Below, piece by piece: positions 55,118-63,294 of a DNA stretch of 64,000 nucleotides. The stretch comes from Cloacibacillus porcorum (GTDB lineage Bacteria > Synergistota > Synergistia > Synergistales > Synergistaceae). Location of the stretch: assembly GCF_001701045.1 (NCBI RefSeq), contig NZ_CP016757.1:1667501-1731500 (forward strand). Direction: 5' to 3'. The stretch's first letter is position 1. Each line of letters opens with the position of its first letter. Under the pieces are notes generated by a model. It had not been told where the DNA came from. It was given only the letters and a program-made list of their open reading frames with translations, and made no database searches. The position numbers and the translations under genes are program-made.

Positions 55118-58100
55118 TTACAAAAACTGCCGTTTTATATAATCGGCACGTTTATGTGCGCCCAATTCTTCATAAAGCGACGCGGCGTTATTGGCGTAGT
55201 ATTCGCACGGCATTTTTAAATGATTCAATAATTCTCTCTTATGCTTTATATCTGAGAATTTTACGACATACGCTTTTGACATTTCATGAACGGCGCGCCA
55301 GCTTTTTCTTCCCGATGTGATAAGAAAATCAGCATTTTTTAACGATCTGACGGCACTGGCTATATCTCTTTCCCACACGTCGTCGATAGCTTTCAGGCTG
55401 TAAAGCACAGGTGTACAGCAGCCTCCGCGGGAACTTTCGAACGATAAGGTACTTTCTTTGATATGCCTATGGAATAACGCGTTGTCACCAAGCCCCAGCG
55501 CAGCGTCGGCTGCATGTGCCTGAAAGTGGCTCTGTCCGCTAAATAGTCCCCTTTCCATGCATAAAGCCGTACAATATTCAAACTCTTTTTTTGCAAGTTC
55601 GTCGTCTCCGCGCCATTGGTGGATCTCTCCAATATAACAATGCGGCGCGAGACGGTTCAATGTATAAAATTTCTTCTCACACTCTAATTTTTCAAAGATT
55701 TTGACTGATTCTCTAAATACCGTAATTGCTGTGTCGTAGTCGCGTTCGATCATGTACGCTGTGCCAATGAAACGAAGCGCAAGCCCTATATGCTTATCCT
55801 TGCCTTTCTTTTTCGCATGATGTAGTATCTCTTTCGCTGTTTTTTTCAAAGCGTCGGCATTGTCGGTTTGTAGGTATTGATAACCTGTGTTTTCAAGACA
55901 ACGAAGCGATATTTCTAAAAGACCATCATCCTGTTCAGCCAGCCTGGAGGCAAGATTTGTCGCGTTTATTCCCGCCGTATATTCCCCCCAGCTGATTAAA
56001 TAACATCCATACATCGCATAGTAGGAGGCTTTTAATCTACGCAGTAAACGAGCGTAGCCTATGGCGCTTTCGCCGCATCTTTCAAATACTTGCGTGACGG
56101 CCTTGAATTTTTCTTCGGTGTCAATTTTATTGCTGAAAGGCATAGAACACTCTAAAAGAACCCCGTCCTCTATCAAGGGGAAAAGTATATGGTTAAGATT
56201 AAGGTCAAAGTAAATTTCCTCAAGACGCTGTTCCAACAGCTTTACATCTTCTCCCGCTATTTTGTAATGATAACATAAAGTTGCTGATAATTCAGGTTTC
56301 CATACGTGTGGATAATATTTTGCAGACAGGAATTTTGCGATACTTTTGTGAAGGTATATCCTCTTAAAACCAGAAAGGGAACGATATACACTTTCTTTTA
56401 TGTTTTCATGAGAAAAGTCTACAAAGAACCTGCCGTCGCTTTCAATTTCACGTATCATATCTCTGCAAAGCAGATCGGACAACGGCTCGTAGATATTTTC
56501 ACACGGCATAGAAAGCGCTGCCGCGATGTTTTCCGCAGACGCCGGTCCGCCGAATACGGAAAGGCACGACAATATATCACGCTGCAGCACGCTGAGCTCT
56601 TCGAAGCGGCTCATTATCAGTTTATCAAGAGCTACTGAACAGTCCGCTTCCGCATGGTCTCTAACTTTTCTTACCATTTCCGCAAGTAATAACGGGATTC
56701 CCTCGCTTTTATCAAAGAAATAATCTTCGTTTCTCTTTTCTAATATATCTTCTTTCAAAAAATAACGACAATAGCTGACTGTCTCATCTTTGGAAAAAGG
56801 CGGCAGAGGTATGTCCATAAGGCAATGATGAAACTCGATTTTGATGTTATAAAGAAATTTTATTATCGTATCAGAAAATTCAGGGCGGCTCGTAAAAAAG
56901 AAGATCGCAGGAAGCCGCAGCTTCATAATGAAGATACGCAATAGAGCCAACGAATGTTCGTCGTACCAATGCAGATCTTCAAAAATCAACATAAGCCGCT
57001 TTCCCGCGCATAGTCTATTAACGAGCATGGCGAGCGTATGTCCGACAGCGAATACTTCACGCTCTGGAGAAAGCGGGGCTCCACGGATCTGCATATTATC
57101 CGGCAGGTCGTAGAAATAACGGGACAATATTGCGATAGAGTCCCCTCCTATCGATAAAGCGCGGTCATTATATTTTTTGGTAATTTGACGTACAAACTCA
57201 TTCCATGAGGAATATCGGAATCTTTCTCCCACAGGTAATGGGAGGGTGCTGAATAATTCGACATTTTCGTCCTTAAGCAGCTTTACAGCCCTATTGACGA
57301 GTGTTGTTTTGCCAATACCGGCCTCTCCGTGTATACAACAGAACAACATCCCGCCGCTATACCGGGAAGCGTTGCCGATAATTTCATTGATTTCACAATT
57401 ACGTCCATAAAAGAAATTATTCATATGCAACGCATTTCCGTCTGAATCAGCCAGCAGCTTTTGAGCTGATTGACGCAAATGGGCGTCGGGGGCAACGCCA
57501 TCTTCCTCCAGTCGTTCGCAGAAAGTCCTGTAAAGAGACAGCGCTTTGGATGGCGTCTTCATACTAATATAGCAACGCATCAATAGGAGTAATGTATCTT
57601 CATCAAATGGCTCAAGTTTAAGAATGGCCGATAGCGTTTCCGCCTTCATACTCTCCGGACCAGCCGTATAAATAGAGCTCCTTTCTTTTAAATATTTGAC
57701 AACTTTATCTTTGATATCCTTTTTTGTATAACGCAGCCACTCGTCAAACTCGGGAGATGACGGCAGCCCAAAGTTTTTTAGCGGCTCTTCAAATATTACC
57801 GTTGGTAAGGTGCATTCCGCCGGAAGCGCGCATAGTTCTTCAACATCGGTTATAAAACAGCATAATGAAAGCTCTCTGCCACAGGAGCAAAAGTTTTGCG
57901 GCAGAATTTTTTTTAGCTGATAAACCGCATTACGGATATTTCCCGCCGCCTCGCGCTCTCCCTTGTCCCCCCAAAGCAGCCCGGCTATTTTCTCTCTTGA
58001 AGAGATTCCCTCCAAGGCGATATAAAACAAAAGGGCCTCTGCTTTTTTAAACGGCAGGGTAAGCTCTTCTCCATTTTTTTCAATGCGGGCTTTTCCAAGT

Positions 58101-58132
58101 AAATGGAATTTAAGAATGTCTTGTTTGTCCAA
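55118..58132 (-). CDS. SARP/AfsR-type STAND transcriptional regulator
   Basis: Large (1004 residues) DNA-binding regulator. N-terminal winged-helix (about 1-95, FHLLGKARIEKNGEEL then KKAEALLFYIAL), BTAD domain (about 96-235, TPR-like, ending in LRQSAQKLL), AAA/NB-ARC-type ATPase with Walker A GEAGIGKT (about 269-276) and Walker B LMLIFEDLHWYDE (about 380-392), then helical and TPR-type repeats (about 690-1000) that probably sense a ligand or protein. Regulators of this build (AfsR, MalT-like) switch on nearby biosynthetic genes. The start is TTG 58132 with GGAG 7 bases upstream. It diverges from an oxoamine-synthase/permease pair, with inverted repeats in between. AT-richer than the core. Confidence 0.87.
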   Translation of the reverse strand: MDKQDILKFHLLGKARIEKNGEELTLPFKKAEALLFYIALEGISSREKIAGLLWGDKGEREAAGNIRNAVYQLKKILPQNFCSCGRELSLCCFITDVEELCALPAECTLPTVIFEEPLKNFGLPSSPEFDEWLRYTKKDIKDKVVKYLKERSSIYTAGPESMKAETLSAILKLEPFDEDTLLLLMRCYISMKTPSKALSLYRTFCERLEEDGVAPDAHLRQSAQKLLADSDGNALHMNNFFYGRNCEINEIIGNASRYSGGMLFCCIHGEAGIGKTTLVNRAVKLLKDENVELFSTLPLPVGERFRYSSWNEFVRQITKKYNDRALSIGGDSIAILSRYFYDLPDNMQIRGAPLSPEREVFAVGHTLAMLVNRLCAGKRLMLIFEDLHWYDEHSLALLRIFIMKLRLPAIFFFTSRPEFSDTIIKFLYNIKIEFHHCLMDIPLPPFSKDETVSYCRYFLKEDILEKRNEDYFFDKSEGIPLLLAEMVRKVRDHAEADCSVALDKLIMSRFEELSVLQRDILSCLSVFGGPASAENIAAALSMPCENIYEPLSDLLCRDMIREIESDGRFFVDFSHENIKESVYRSLSGFKRIYLHKSIAKFLSAKYYPHVWKPELSATLCYHYKIAGEDVKLLEQRLEEIYFDLNLNHILFPLIEDGVLLECSMPFSNKIDTEEKFKAVTQVFERCGESAIGYARLLRRLKASYYAMYGCYLISWGEYTAGINATNLASRLAEQDDGLLEISLRCLENTGYQYLQTDNADALKKTAKEILHHAKKKGKDKHIGLALRFIGTAYMIERDYDTAITVFRESVKIFEKLECEKKFYTLNRLAPHCYIGEIHQWRGDDELAKKEFEYCTALCMERGLFSGQSHFQAHAADAALGLGDNALFHRHIKESTLSFESSRGGCCTPVLYSLKAIDDVWERDIASAVRSLKNADFLITSGRKSWRAVHEMSKAYVVKFSDIKHKRELLNHLKMPCEYYANNAASLYEELGAHKRADYIKRQFL

Positions 58133-58147
58133 AGGGGCGCTCCATTC

Positions 58148-58165
58148 TCTGCGTTGATACGCAGA
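58148..58165. promoter_or_regulatory. Hairpin in the regulator leader
   Basis: TCTGCG and CGCAGA form a 6-bp stem with a 6-base loop, 16 bases from the regulator start codon on its leader side. Possible mRNA structure or operator. Confidence 0.4.
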
Positions 58166-58185
58166 TAATTTTTATTTATTCTAAA

Positions 58186-58204
58186 TTTGATAAAATGTAT
58201 CAAA
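58186..58204. promoter_or_regulatory. Inverted repeat TTTGATA-N5-TATCAAA
   Basis: Perfect 7-bp arms with a 5-base spacer, 54 bases upstream of the regulator start in the divergent promoter region. A candidate operator for autoregulation. Confidence 0.45.
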
Positions 58205-58327
58205 AAAATCATAAAATATGCGTAAAAAATAAAAATAAACGAACTTTGTTTATAAAACAACCCTTGTGCTCTTGGTCTGATTTTATATGTATTTTACGCT
58301 TAATCTATATACTTGCAAACAACAAAG

Positions 58328-58340
58328 ACAGATTATCTGT
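58328..58340. promoter_or_regulatory. Inverted repeat ACAGAT-T-ATCTGT
   Basis: Perfect 6-bp arms around one base, 57 bases before the oxoamine-synthase ATG. A candidate operator on that side of the divergent region. Confidence 0.35.
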
Positions 58341-58396
58341 TAGTCAGCCATCATTTATTAATACTACGAGAACGAAAATATTGAGGAGGTATGGTT

Positions 58397-59614
58397 ATGC
58401 ATAATTTCGCAAATATCCCTAAAATGGTACAGTTGGCCGATGAGTCGTTTGAGAAAATAAAAAGATTAGGGCTGTCAGGTGTAACGGGGAAAGATATTGG
58501 CAGAGAGATGATGCGGATGAAAAACGGGCATGTTTTCATGAATATGTCCAGCTGCAGTTATTTAGGATTAAATGATTTTCCCACAGTTAAACAGGGTTTG
58601 CTGGACGGTCTTGAAGAGGCGGGCGGTATCCAAATAGCGGCAGCCCCATTAAGGGTCCGTTTAGCTATCGTAGACGAAGTAAATGAAGAATTCGGAAACT
58701 TTATAGGCTGCAACGCATTTATGACATGGACGTGTTCGTTAGCCTCCTTCGGAATCCTCCCACTGCTGGCAGCCGGGCTTTTTACCGGTAATAAGCCGCC
58801 GGTCATGGTCTATGATAAAAATGCACACTTTTGTATGAATTATATGAAGGCGGCCTGTGCTGATGAGACGGAGGTGATCACTATCAACCACAATGACATG
58901 GCGGCGCTGGAAAAAATATGCAAAACTAAAAACCCTGTCGTATATCTTTGTGAAAGTCTTTATAGCACGGGTGGCGTCACATGCCTGGATGAAATACTGC
59001 GGCTGCAAGAAAAATATGGTATGTATATTTTGATCGACGAAGCTCACGGGCTCTCCGTTGTTGGTAAGAACGGAAAGGGGCTGTTAATCGATAAACTTGG
59101 AGCATTAAACGATAGATCGTTTTTTATCGCTTCATTAGAAAAGGGATTTGGCGCCCATGGCGGAGGCGTTATTTTGTTTTCTGACAAAAAATTACTCGAT
59201 ATAATTGAGAGATACGGAGGTCCGCTCGAATGGAGCGCTCCCGTTCCTTCGATGATCTGTGGCTCTACACGAGCCTGTCTGAAACTTCATGCTGACGGTA
59301 CTGTCGATAATTTGCAAAAGATATTGCATGAGAAGGTCAGACTTTTTGACCAGCTTATGGATATCAAAGAGAGCGACCTTTGGAGCGCGGTTAGAGTTAT
59401 CAAATACCCTGACGAAGACGAACTGTTTTATACGGGCATTCGCCTGTTTGAAGAAGGCTTCTATACCTCGACAGTTGCCTTCCCGACCGTAAAAAGAGGC
59501 AATTCAGGATTACGCATAATGTTACGTGCTAATATGGAAGATGAAGAACTGAGAAAGTTTGCCGGCCTTCTGAAGCTTATAAAATTAGAATGGGCCGATA
59601 GGAAGAGGAAATGA
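58397..59614 (+). CDS. PLP-dependent alpha-oxoamine synthase-like enzyme
   Basis: Fold-type I aminotransferase-family enzyme of the group that condenses an acyl-CoA with an amino acid (BioF, KBL, serine palmitoyltransferase, CqsA). SSCSYLGLND is the N-terminal family block; His144 in KNAHFCM should stack on PLP, Asp214 in LIDEAHGLSVVG should contact the pyridine nitrogen, and Lys249 in SLEKGFGAHGGG should form the Schiff base. The GGSR motif of BioF is replaced by AAPLRVRL, so the substrate is probably not that of BioF. The segment ESLYSTGG recalls CqsA more than BioF. ATG 58397 has GGAGG 7 bases before it; ATG 58391 would be too close. 405 residues. Overlaps the permease gene by 4 bases. Confidence 0.87.
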   Translation: MHNFANIPKMVQLADESFEKIKRLGLSGVTGKDIGREMMRMKNGHVFMNMSSCSYLGLNDFPTVKQGLLDGLEEAGGIQIAAAPLRVRLAIVDEVNEEFGNFIGCNAFMTWTCSLASFGILPLLAAGLFTGNKPPVMVYDKNAHFCMNYMKAACADETEVITINHNDMAALEKICKTKNPVVYLCESLYSTGGVTCLDEILRLQEKYGMYILIDEAHGLSVVGKNGKGLLIDKLGALNDRSFFIASLEKGFGAHGGGVILFSDKKLLDIIERYGGPLEWSAPVPSMICGSTRACLKLHADGTVDNLQKILHEKVRLFDQLMDIKESDLWSAVRVIKYPDEDELFYTGIRLFEEGFYTSTVAFPTVKRGNSGLRIMLRANMEDEELRKFAGLLKLIKLEWADRKRK

Positions 59615-60495
59615 GGTACTCTATTATTTTTGTCATATTAATAGCGGTTTCGTCCATCATGATAGAGGATTCCACGGCTCGCTATCCATTGTGGTTTTCG
59701 ATATTTTTCAATACACTTATGACCGTGGCGATCTTTAATCTAATGTGTATAAAAAAGATCAAAGAGACTTACGCGGCATGTGTCAAATATAAGGGTGTTG
59801 CGCTGCGGATGATGCTGTTTACTTTGTTGATCTATACGCTCTGTTTTTTCAGTACGGAGATGGTGGGGGCATCCAATTACAACTCTTTTTATTTTGCAGG
59901 CAGCGCGCTGCTTGGCTATTGGTTTCTAAAGGCGGGAAGGGAAAAACGCCGGGTAAATGTCCGTATGTCTGTTGTTCTGCTGATACTTTGCGTTGTCTAT
60001 GGCGCTTACCTGTGTTTTTCTGCACGGAGCGTAACAACGTGCTTCTTAGGAATATTATGGGCCGTTACCGGCAGCGTCAGCGGTTATTTTTATGCCGTTG
60101 ATTCCTCACGATTTGCACAGCTGGCGGGAATTTCAGCAAACCAGATACTCGCGCTGCGTTTTGACCTGCTGCTGCTATTCTCCTTATTTATGCTGCCGAA
60201 AGATACTATTCAGCTTGTCGATTCGCGGAGTATGCTTTACATGTTTGTTTTAGCATTGACCGGCACTGCATTGCCGGTCTATTTCCTGCAAAGGGGTATT
60301 AATATTATAGGAGCGGAGGTAAACGCGATAATCGTTGCGTTTATCCCGTTTCTGACGATGATTCTGTCGGTGATATTCTACAGGGTGTTCGACCTTAATG
60401 AATCTGGTTTTGTGATAATACTGACGGCGTTGCTTGTTTTGCCGTTATTCCCCTATGGGAAGATCAAAAGATGTAAATTTGTAAACAGGAACTGA
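59611..60495 (+). CDS. DMT-superfamily (EamA-like) permease
   Basis: Integral membrane protein of 294 residues with about ten hydrophobic segments in two similar halves and few loops, the layout of drug/metabolite transporters. Clear segments include IIFVILIAVSSIMIE, MLFTLLIYTLCFF, VVLLILCVVYGAYL and AIIVAFIPFLTMILSVIFY; the latter, with the preceding INIIGAEVNAII, fits the EamA repeat signature. Translation is coupled to the upstream PLP enzyme by ATGA overlap, so it probably exports or imports that enzyme's product or substrate. Family assignment rests on topology and short motifs. Confidence 0.75.
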   Translation: MRYSIIFVILIAVSSIMIEDSTARYPLWFSIFFNTLMTVAIFNLMCIKKIKETYAACVKYKGVALRMMLFTLLIYTLCFFSTEMVGASNYNSFYFAGSALLGYWFLKAGREKRRVNVRMSVVLLILCVVYGAYLCFSARSVTTCFLGILWAVTGSVSGYFYAVDSSRFAQLAGISANQILALRFDLLLLFSLFMLPKDTIQLVDSRSMLYMFVLALTGTALPVYFLQRGINIIGAEVNAIIVAFIPFLTMILSVIFYRVFDLNESGFVIILTALLVLPLFPYGKIKRCKFVNRN

Positions 60496-60513
60496 AAACT
60501 GTTGTAATATCGA

Positions 60514-60564
60514 CATTCCCTCAGCGAGAACAGAAAAGCACCGGCTCTTCTCGCTGGGGGAATG
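60514..60564 (+). terminator. Long stem-loop after the permease gene
   Basis: CATTCCCTCAGCGAGAA (60514-60530) pairs with TTCTCGCTGGGGGAATG (60548-60564), 17 bp with one G-T pair, around a 17-base loop. It lies 18 bases after the stop. The T run is weak, so it may protect the 3' end as well as terminate. Confidence 0.6.
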
Positions 60565-60704
60565 TGCATAGAAATAATTTTCTATCCGTAAAAAAACGCA
60601 AAGGGAAAAAATTCCTTTCACAAGGATTCCGTCTGTAATATTTGATGCAAAATCACATAAATTATCGTAATGACCTCATTTTTTGTCTCCTAACAGTCAG
60701 CGCT

Positions 60705-61559
60705 CTATACGATGTCTAAGACTGTTTTTCTCTTTGGCGCGGGGAATTCGCGGTCGATGAGACGGAGCTCTTCTTCCGTCAGGGTTATGTCGCCCGCCGC
60801 CGCGTTGTTCAGCGCGTGTTGTTTTTGTCCGCTGCGGGGAATGGCGATCACGTTTCCGCCGCGGACGGCGAAGGCGAGGAGTATCTGCGCGACGGTGGCG
60901 TCATGGTTTGCGGCGATCTTGTTGAGCGTCCCGCTGCTGTAGAGTCCGCGGTGCAGGCCGCCGCCCTGCGCCAGCGGACAGTAGCCCATCACGGGGATGT
61001 GGCGCTCCGTCAGCCACGGAAGCAGGGAGTATTCAATACCGCGCGAGGCTATGTGATAGAGCACCTGGTTCGCGGCACAGTTTTTCCCGCCGGGGACGTT
61101 CCACAGCTCCTGCATGTCGTCGGTGTCGAAATTGGAGACGCCCCAGCGGCGGATCAGGCCCCTCTTTTTCAGCTCTTCCATACAGGCGACCGTCTCTTCC
61201 AGAGGTATGGGCCCCCGCCAGTGCAGCAGGTATAGGTCAAGGTAGGTCGTGCCCATGCGCTCGAGGCTTGCCTCGCAGCTTTTGAAGATGCGCTCCCGCC
61301 CCGCGTTGTGCGGATAGACTTTGGAGACGAGGAAGATACTGGCGCGGTCAAGCTCTCTTACAGCCTGCCCCACGAACCTTTCGGCCCTGCCCTCTCCGTA
61401 CATTTCCGCGGTGTCAATCAGGGTCATCCCCGCCTCCACACCCGCGATCAGCGCCTCTTTTTCCTGTGCGGCCTTTTCTTTATGGTCTCCGAGAAACCAT
61501 GTGCCCTGTCCGATGGCGGGTACTGTTTCACCGTCGGGAAAGCGAATCTGTCTGTCCAT
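60705..61559 (-). CDS. Aldo/keto reductase
   Basis: NAD(P)H-dependent carbonyl reductase of the AKR superfamily, single-domain type without Fe-S cysteines. Catalytic tetrad: Asp in LIDTAEMYGEG, Tyr in the same block, Lys in LVSKVYPHN and His in LYLLHWRGP. C-terminal AIPRSGQKQHALNN binds the cofactor. 284 residues, normal; ends in KRKTVLDIV. Stands alone between the convergent permease gene and a 465-base gap. Not related in detail to the Fe-S type reductase at 2-3 kb. Substrate unknown. Confidence 0.9.
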   Translation of the reverse strand: MDRQIRFPDGETVPAIGQGTWFLGDHKEKAAQEKEALIAGVEAGMTLIDTAEMYGEGRAERFVGQAVRELDRASIFLVSKVYPHNAGRERIFKSCEASLERMGTTYLDLYLLHWRGPIPLEETVACMEELKKRGLIRRWGVSNFDTDDMQELWNVPGGKNCAANQVLYHIASRGIEYSLLPWLTERHIPVMGYCPLAQGGGLHRGLYSSGTLNKIAANHDATVAQILLAFAVRGGNVIAIPRSGQKQHALNNAAAGDITLTEEELRLIDREFPAPKRKTVLDIV

Positions 61560-62024
61560 AGAATTTACCTCACTCTTTATTTCGTTAAAAACATACGCAA
61601 ATGTTATTCTGTCCGTGTTTCAGTCATTGTCTGTCTATGGCTGAGAGTTTATGATTAGCCAATTTTTCTGCCATCATCTTATATTATTTTATCACCGACG
61701 CTAGTTGTCGGTGTCGGATTTTGCATCGATATAAGTATGTAAAAATATCCCTTATGTATAACATGTATGTAATTTATTATTTTTTTATAGAGGCAATTTC
61801 ATATAAGTGTCTCTTTCCACACAAGAGAGCGAAGACCTTTGTATCTACGTTACTCATTTATATAGCCGTGTCCTGCGGAAAAATTTACAGGGAGACTGCT
61901 ACATCGTGCGTCTCCCTGCAAAATTACTAATTTTCAATTATCTGCCAACGTTACGAACTATAAAACTTCAAATACGCCTTTTCCTCCTATAGAAAGAAAT
62001 ACGGAAGAGAAATGGTCGGTTTAT
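61560..62024. other. Gap upstream of the aldo/keto reductase
   Basis: About 465 AT-rich bases without a supported gene; short frames lack ribosome sites and bias. It has an ACCGAC/GTCGGT hairpin near 61694-61712 and a stronger hairpin at 61888-61918, listed separately. Confidence 0.5.
61882..61918 (-). terminator. Terminator downstream of the VWA gene
   Basis: On the minus strand CAGGGAGAC and GTCTCCCTG form a perfect 9-bp stem with a 13-base loop, followed by TAAATTTTT. It lies about 105 bases after the stop of the VWA frame. Confidence 0.65.
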
Positions 62025-63280
62025 TTATTCTACGATCACAGTCCCAGCTTTTAAGCTCTTGAATGGGCGTTTGGTTACCGGGTCGACGCCGCGAATTTCC
62101 ACATTGACGTTGTAGGCTCCAGTGTTGCCGGTATCATCCATCGATAACGAACAGTCTCCGTCTACGCCGGAGAAATCTGACGTTAACGTGAGATGCTTTA
62201 ACGGGAGGATGTCGATACTCTCATCTTGGAGTTTCCGAGCCCTCAGTTTTTTCAGGAGTGTGTATTGATTGTTTTCCGCATCGTTATCTAATTGAACACT
62301 GTTGAGTTCTCCTGCGAAACGGTCCAAGACCTCGTCTATATTATAATCAGGTCGTGAGATGTTCGCCTTAACCGATAACTCATCGATTTGCCTGTCATCG
62401 CGCGAGGCGATTTTGATGTCAAAGCGTTCGCCGTTTTTTATATTTGCAGGCAGCAGCAGATCTGTTTTTATGGAGGTATGGAACTCAAAACCGCCCGCGG
62501 TGCCACCGATAGCTTCTCGCGTAGAATATTGGATTAGAAGTTTCCAGTCTCCGGGTTGGACATTGTGCAGGTTGTAGATACAGTAGCCGTCTTCAGCAAT
62601 GTCGGGCCTGACGGAACTAGGCTTTCCTGAAGGTTCTATAAGGGTGACGTTGATATTTTCGGCGCTGGGGTCCCCAGGCGTGTATTTATATTTTTTGTCT
62701 GACCAAACGATGCTGAGCTGAGCATCATTATCATCTTCAGTGATGCCAAAAGGTTCAAGAATGTAGTCGCTTCCGGCATTATATTTTTTAAGGCTGTTCA
62801 TGGTCAGATTAATGTCTGATGAATCAGATAAAATTTGGTTAAAAATCAACATCATTTCATAGGCGTTAGGCGAATTATAGAAACGGCTTTTGGGATTTTT
62901 CTTTACCATTTCATTAAAATACCGCATATCCAAAATTCCCAGCCCCGCAATGTATATCGGAGGCTCGTTTTCCAGGACTAAATGCGGATCAGGCCCAGTG
63001 TTATATTGTGTGTGTTTAATTTTTCTATCAGCTGCACCGCTGCTTCCGTCTCTTTCAGGCCAGGGGTAACGGTCACGATGTCCGGATCGCTGCCGGAAGG
63101 ATAGACCCACCATGCATTGTCGCTGAAAGCATTGGCACCAAACTGGTCGCCAACTCTCGCGCAGCGCACGAATGCTTTTGAATCGATCTTTACCATTGGC
63201 AGGACCCTGTCCATAGACCCAGATAGGTCCATCATCATGACAAAGCCCAGTTTCTGATCGTCTGTAAGTTCGTTGTTCAT
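62025..63280 (-). pseudogene. VWA-domain protein, broken inside the VWA domain
   Basis: The first part (63280 to about 62990) starts with a good AGGAG site and reads MNNELTDDQKLGF then MMDLSGSM, the DxSxS metal site of a von Willebrand A domain, up to LIEKLNTHNITLGL, and hits a stop at 62978-62980. The other frame picks up at about 63000 with LVLENEPPIYIAGLGILDMRYFNEM, which fits the last strand and helix of a VWA domain, and goes on for about 310 residues of beta-rich sequence (CIYNLHNVQPGDWKLLIQYS, GGFEFHTSIKTDLLLP) to the stop at 62025. The middle of the VWA fold, including the usual DG strand, is in neither frame, so a deletion with frameshift is more likely than a sequencing slip. Long upstream extension of the second frame (to 63431) is an artefact. 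It follows the C25 peptidase gene by 14 bases. Confidence 0.7.
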
Positions 63281-63294
63281 GATCGTTCTCCTTT

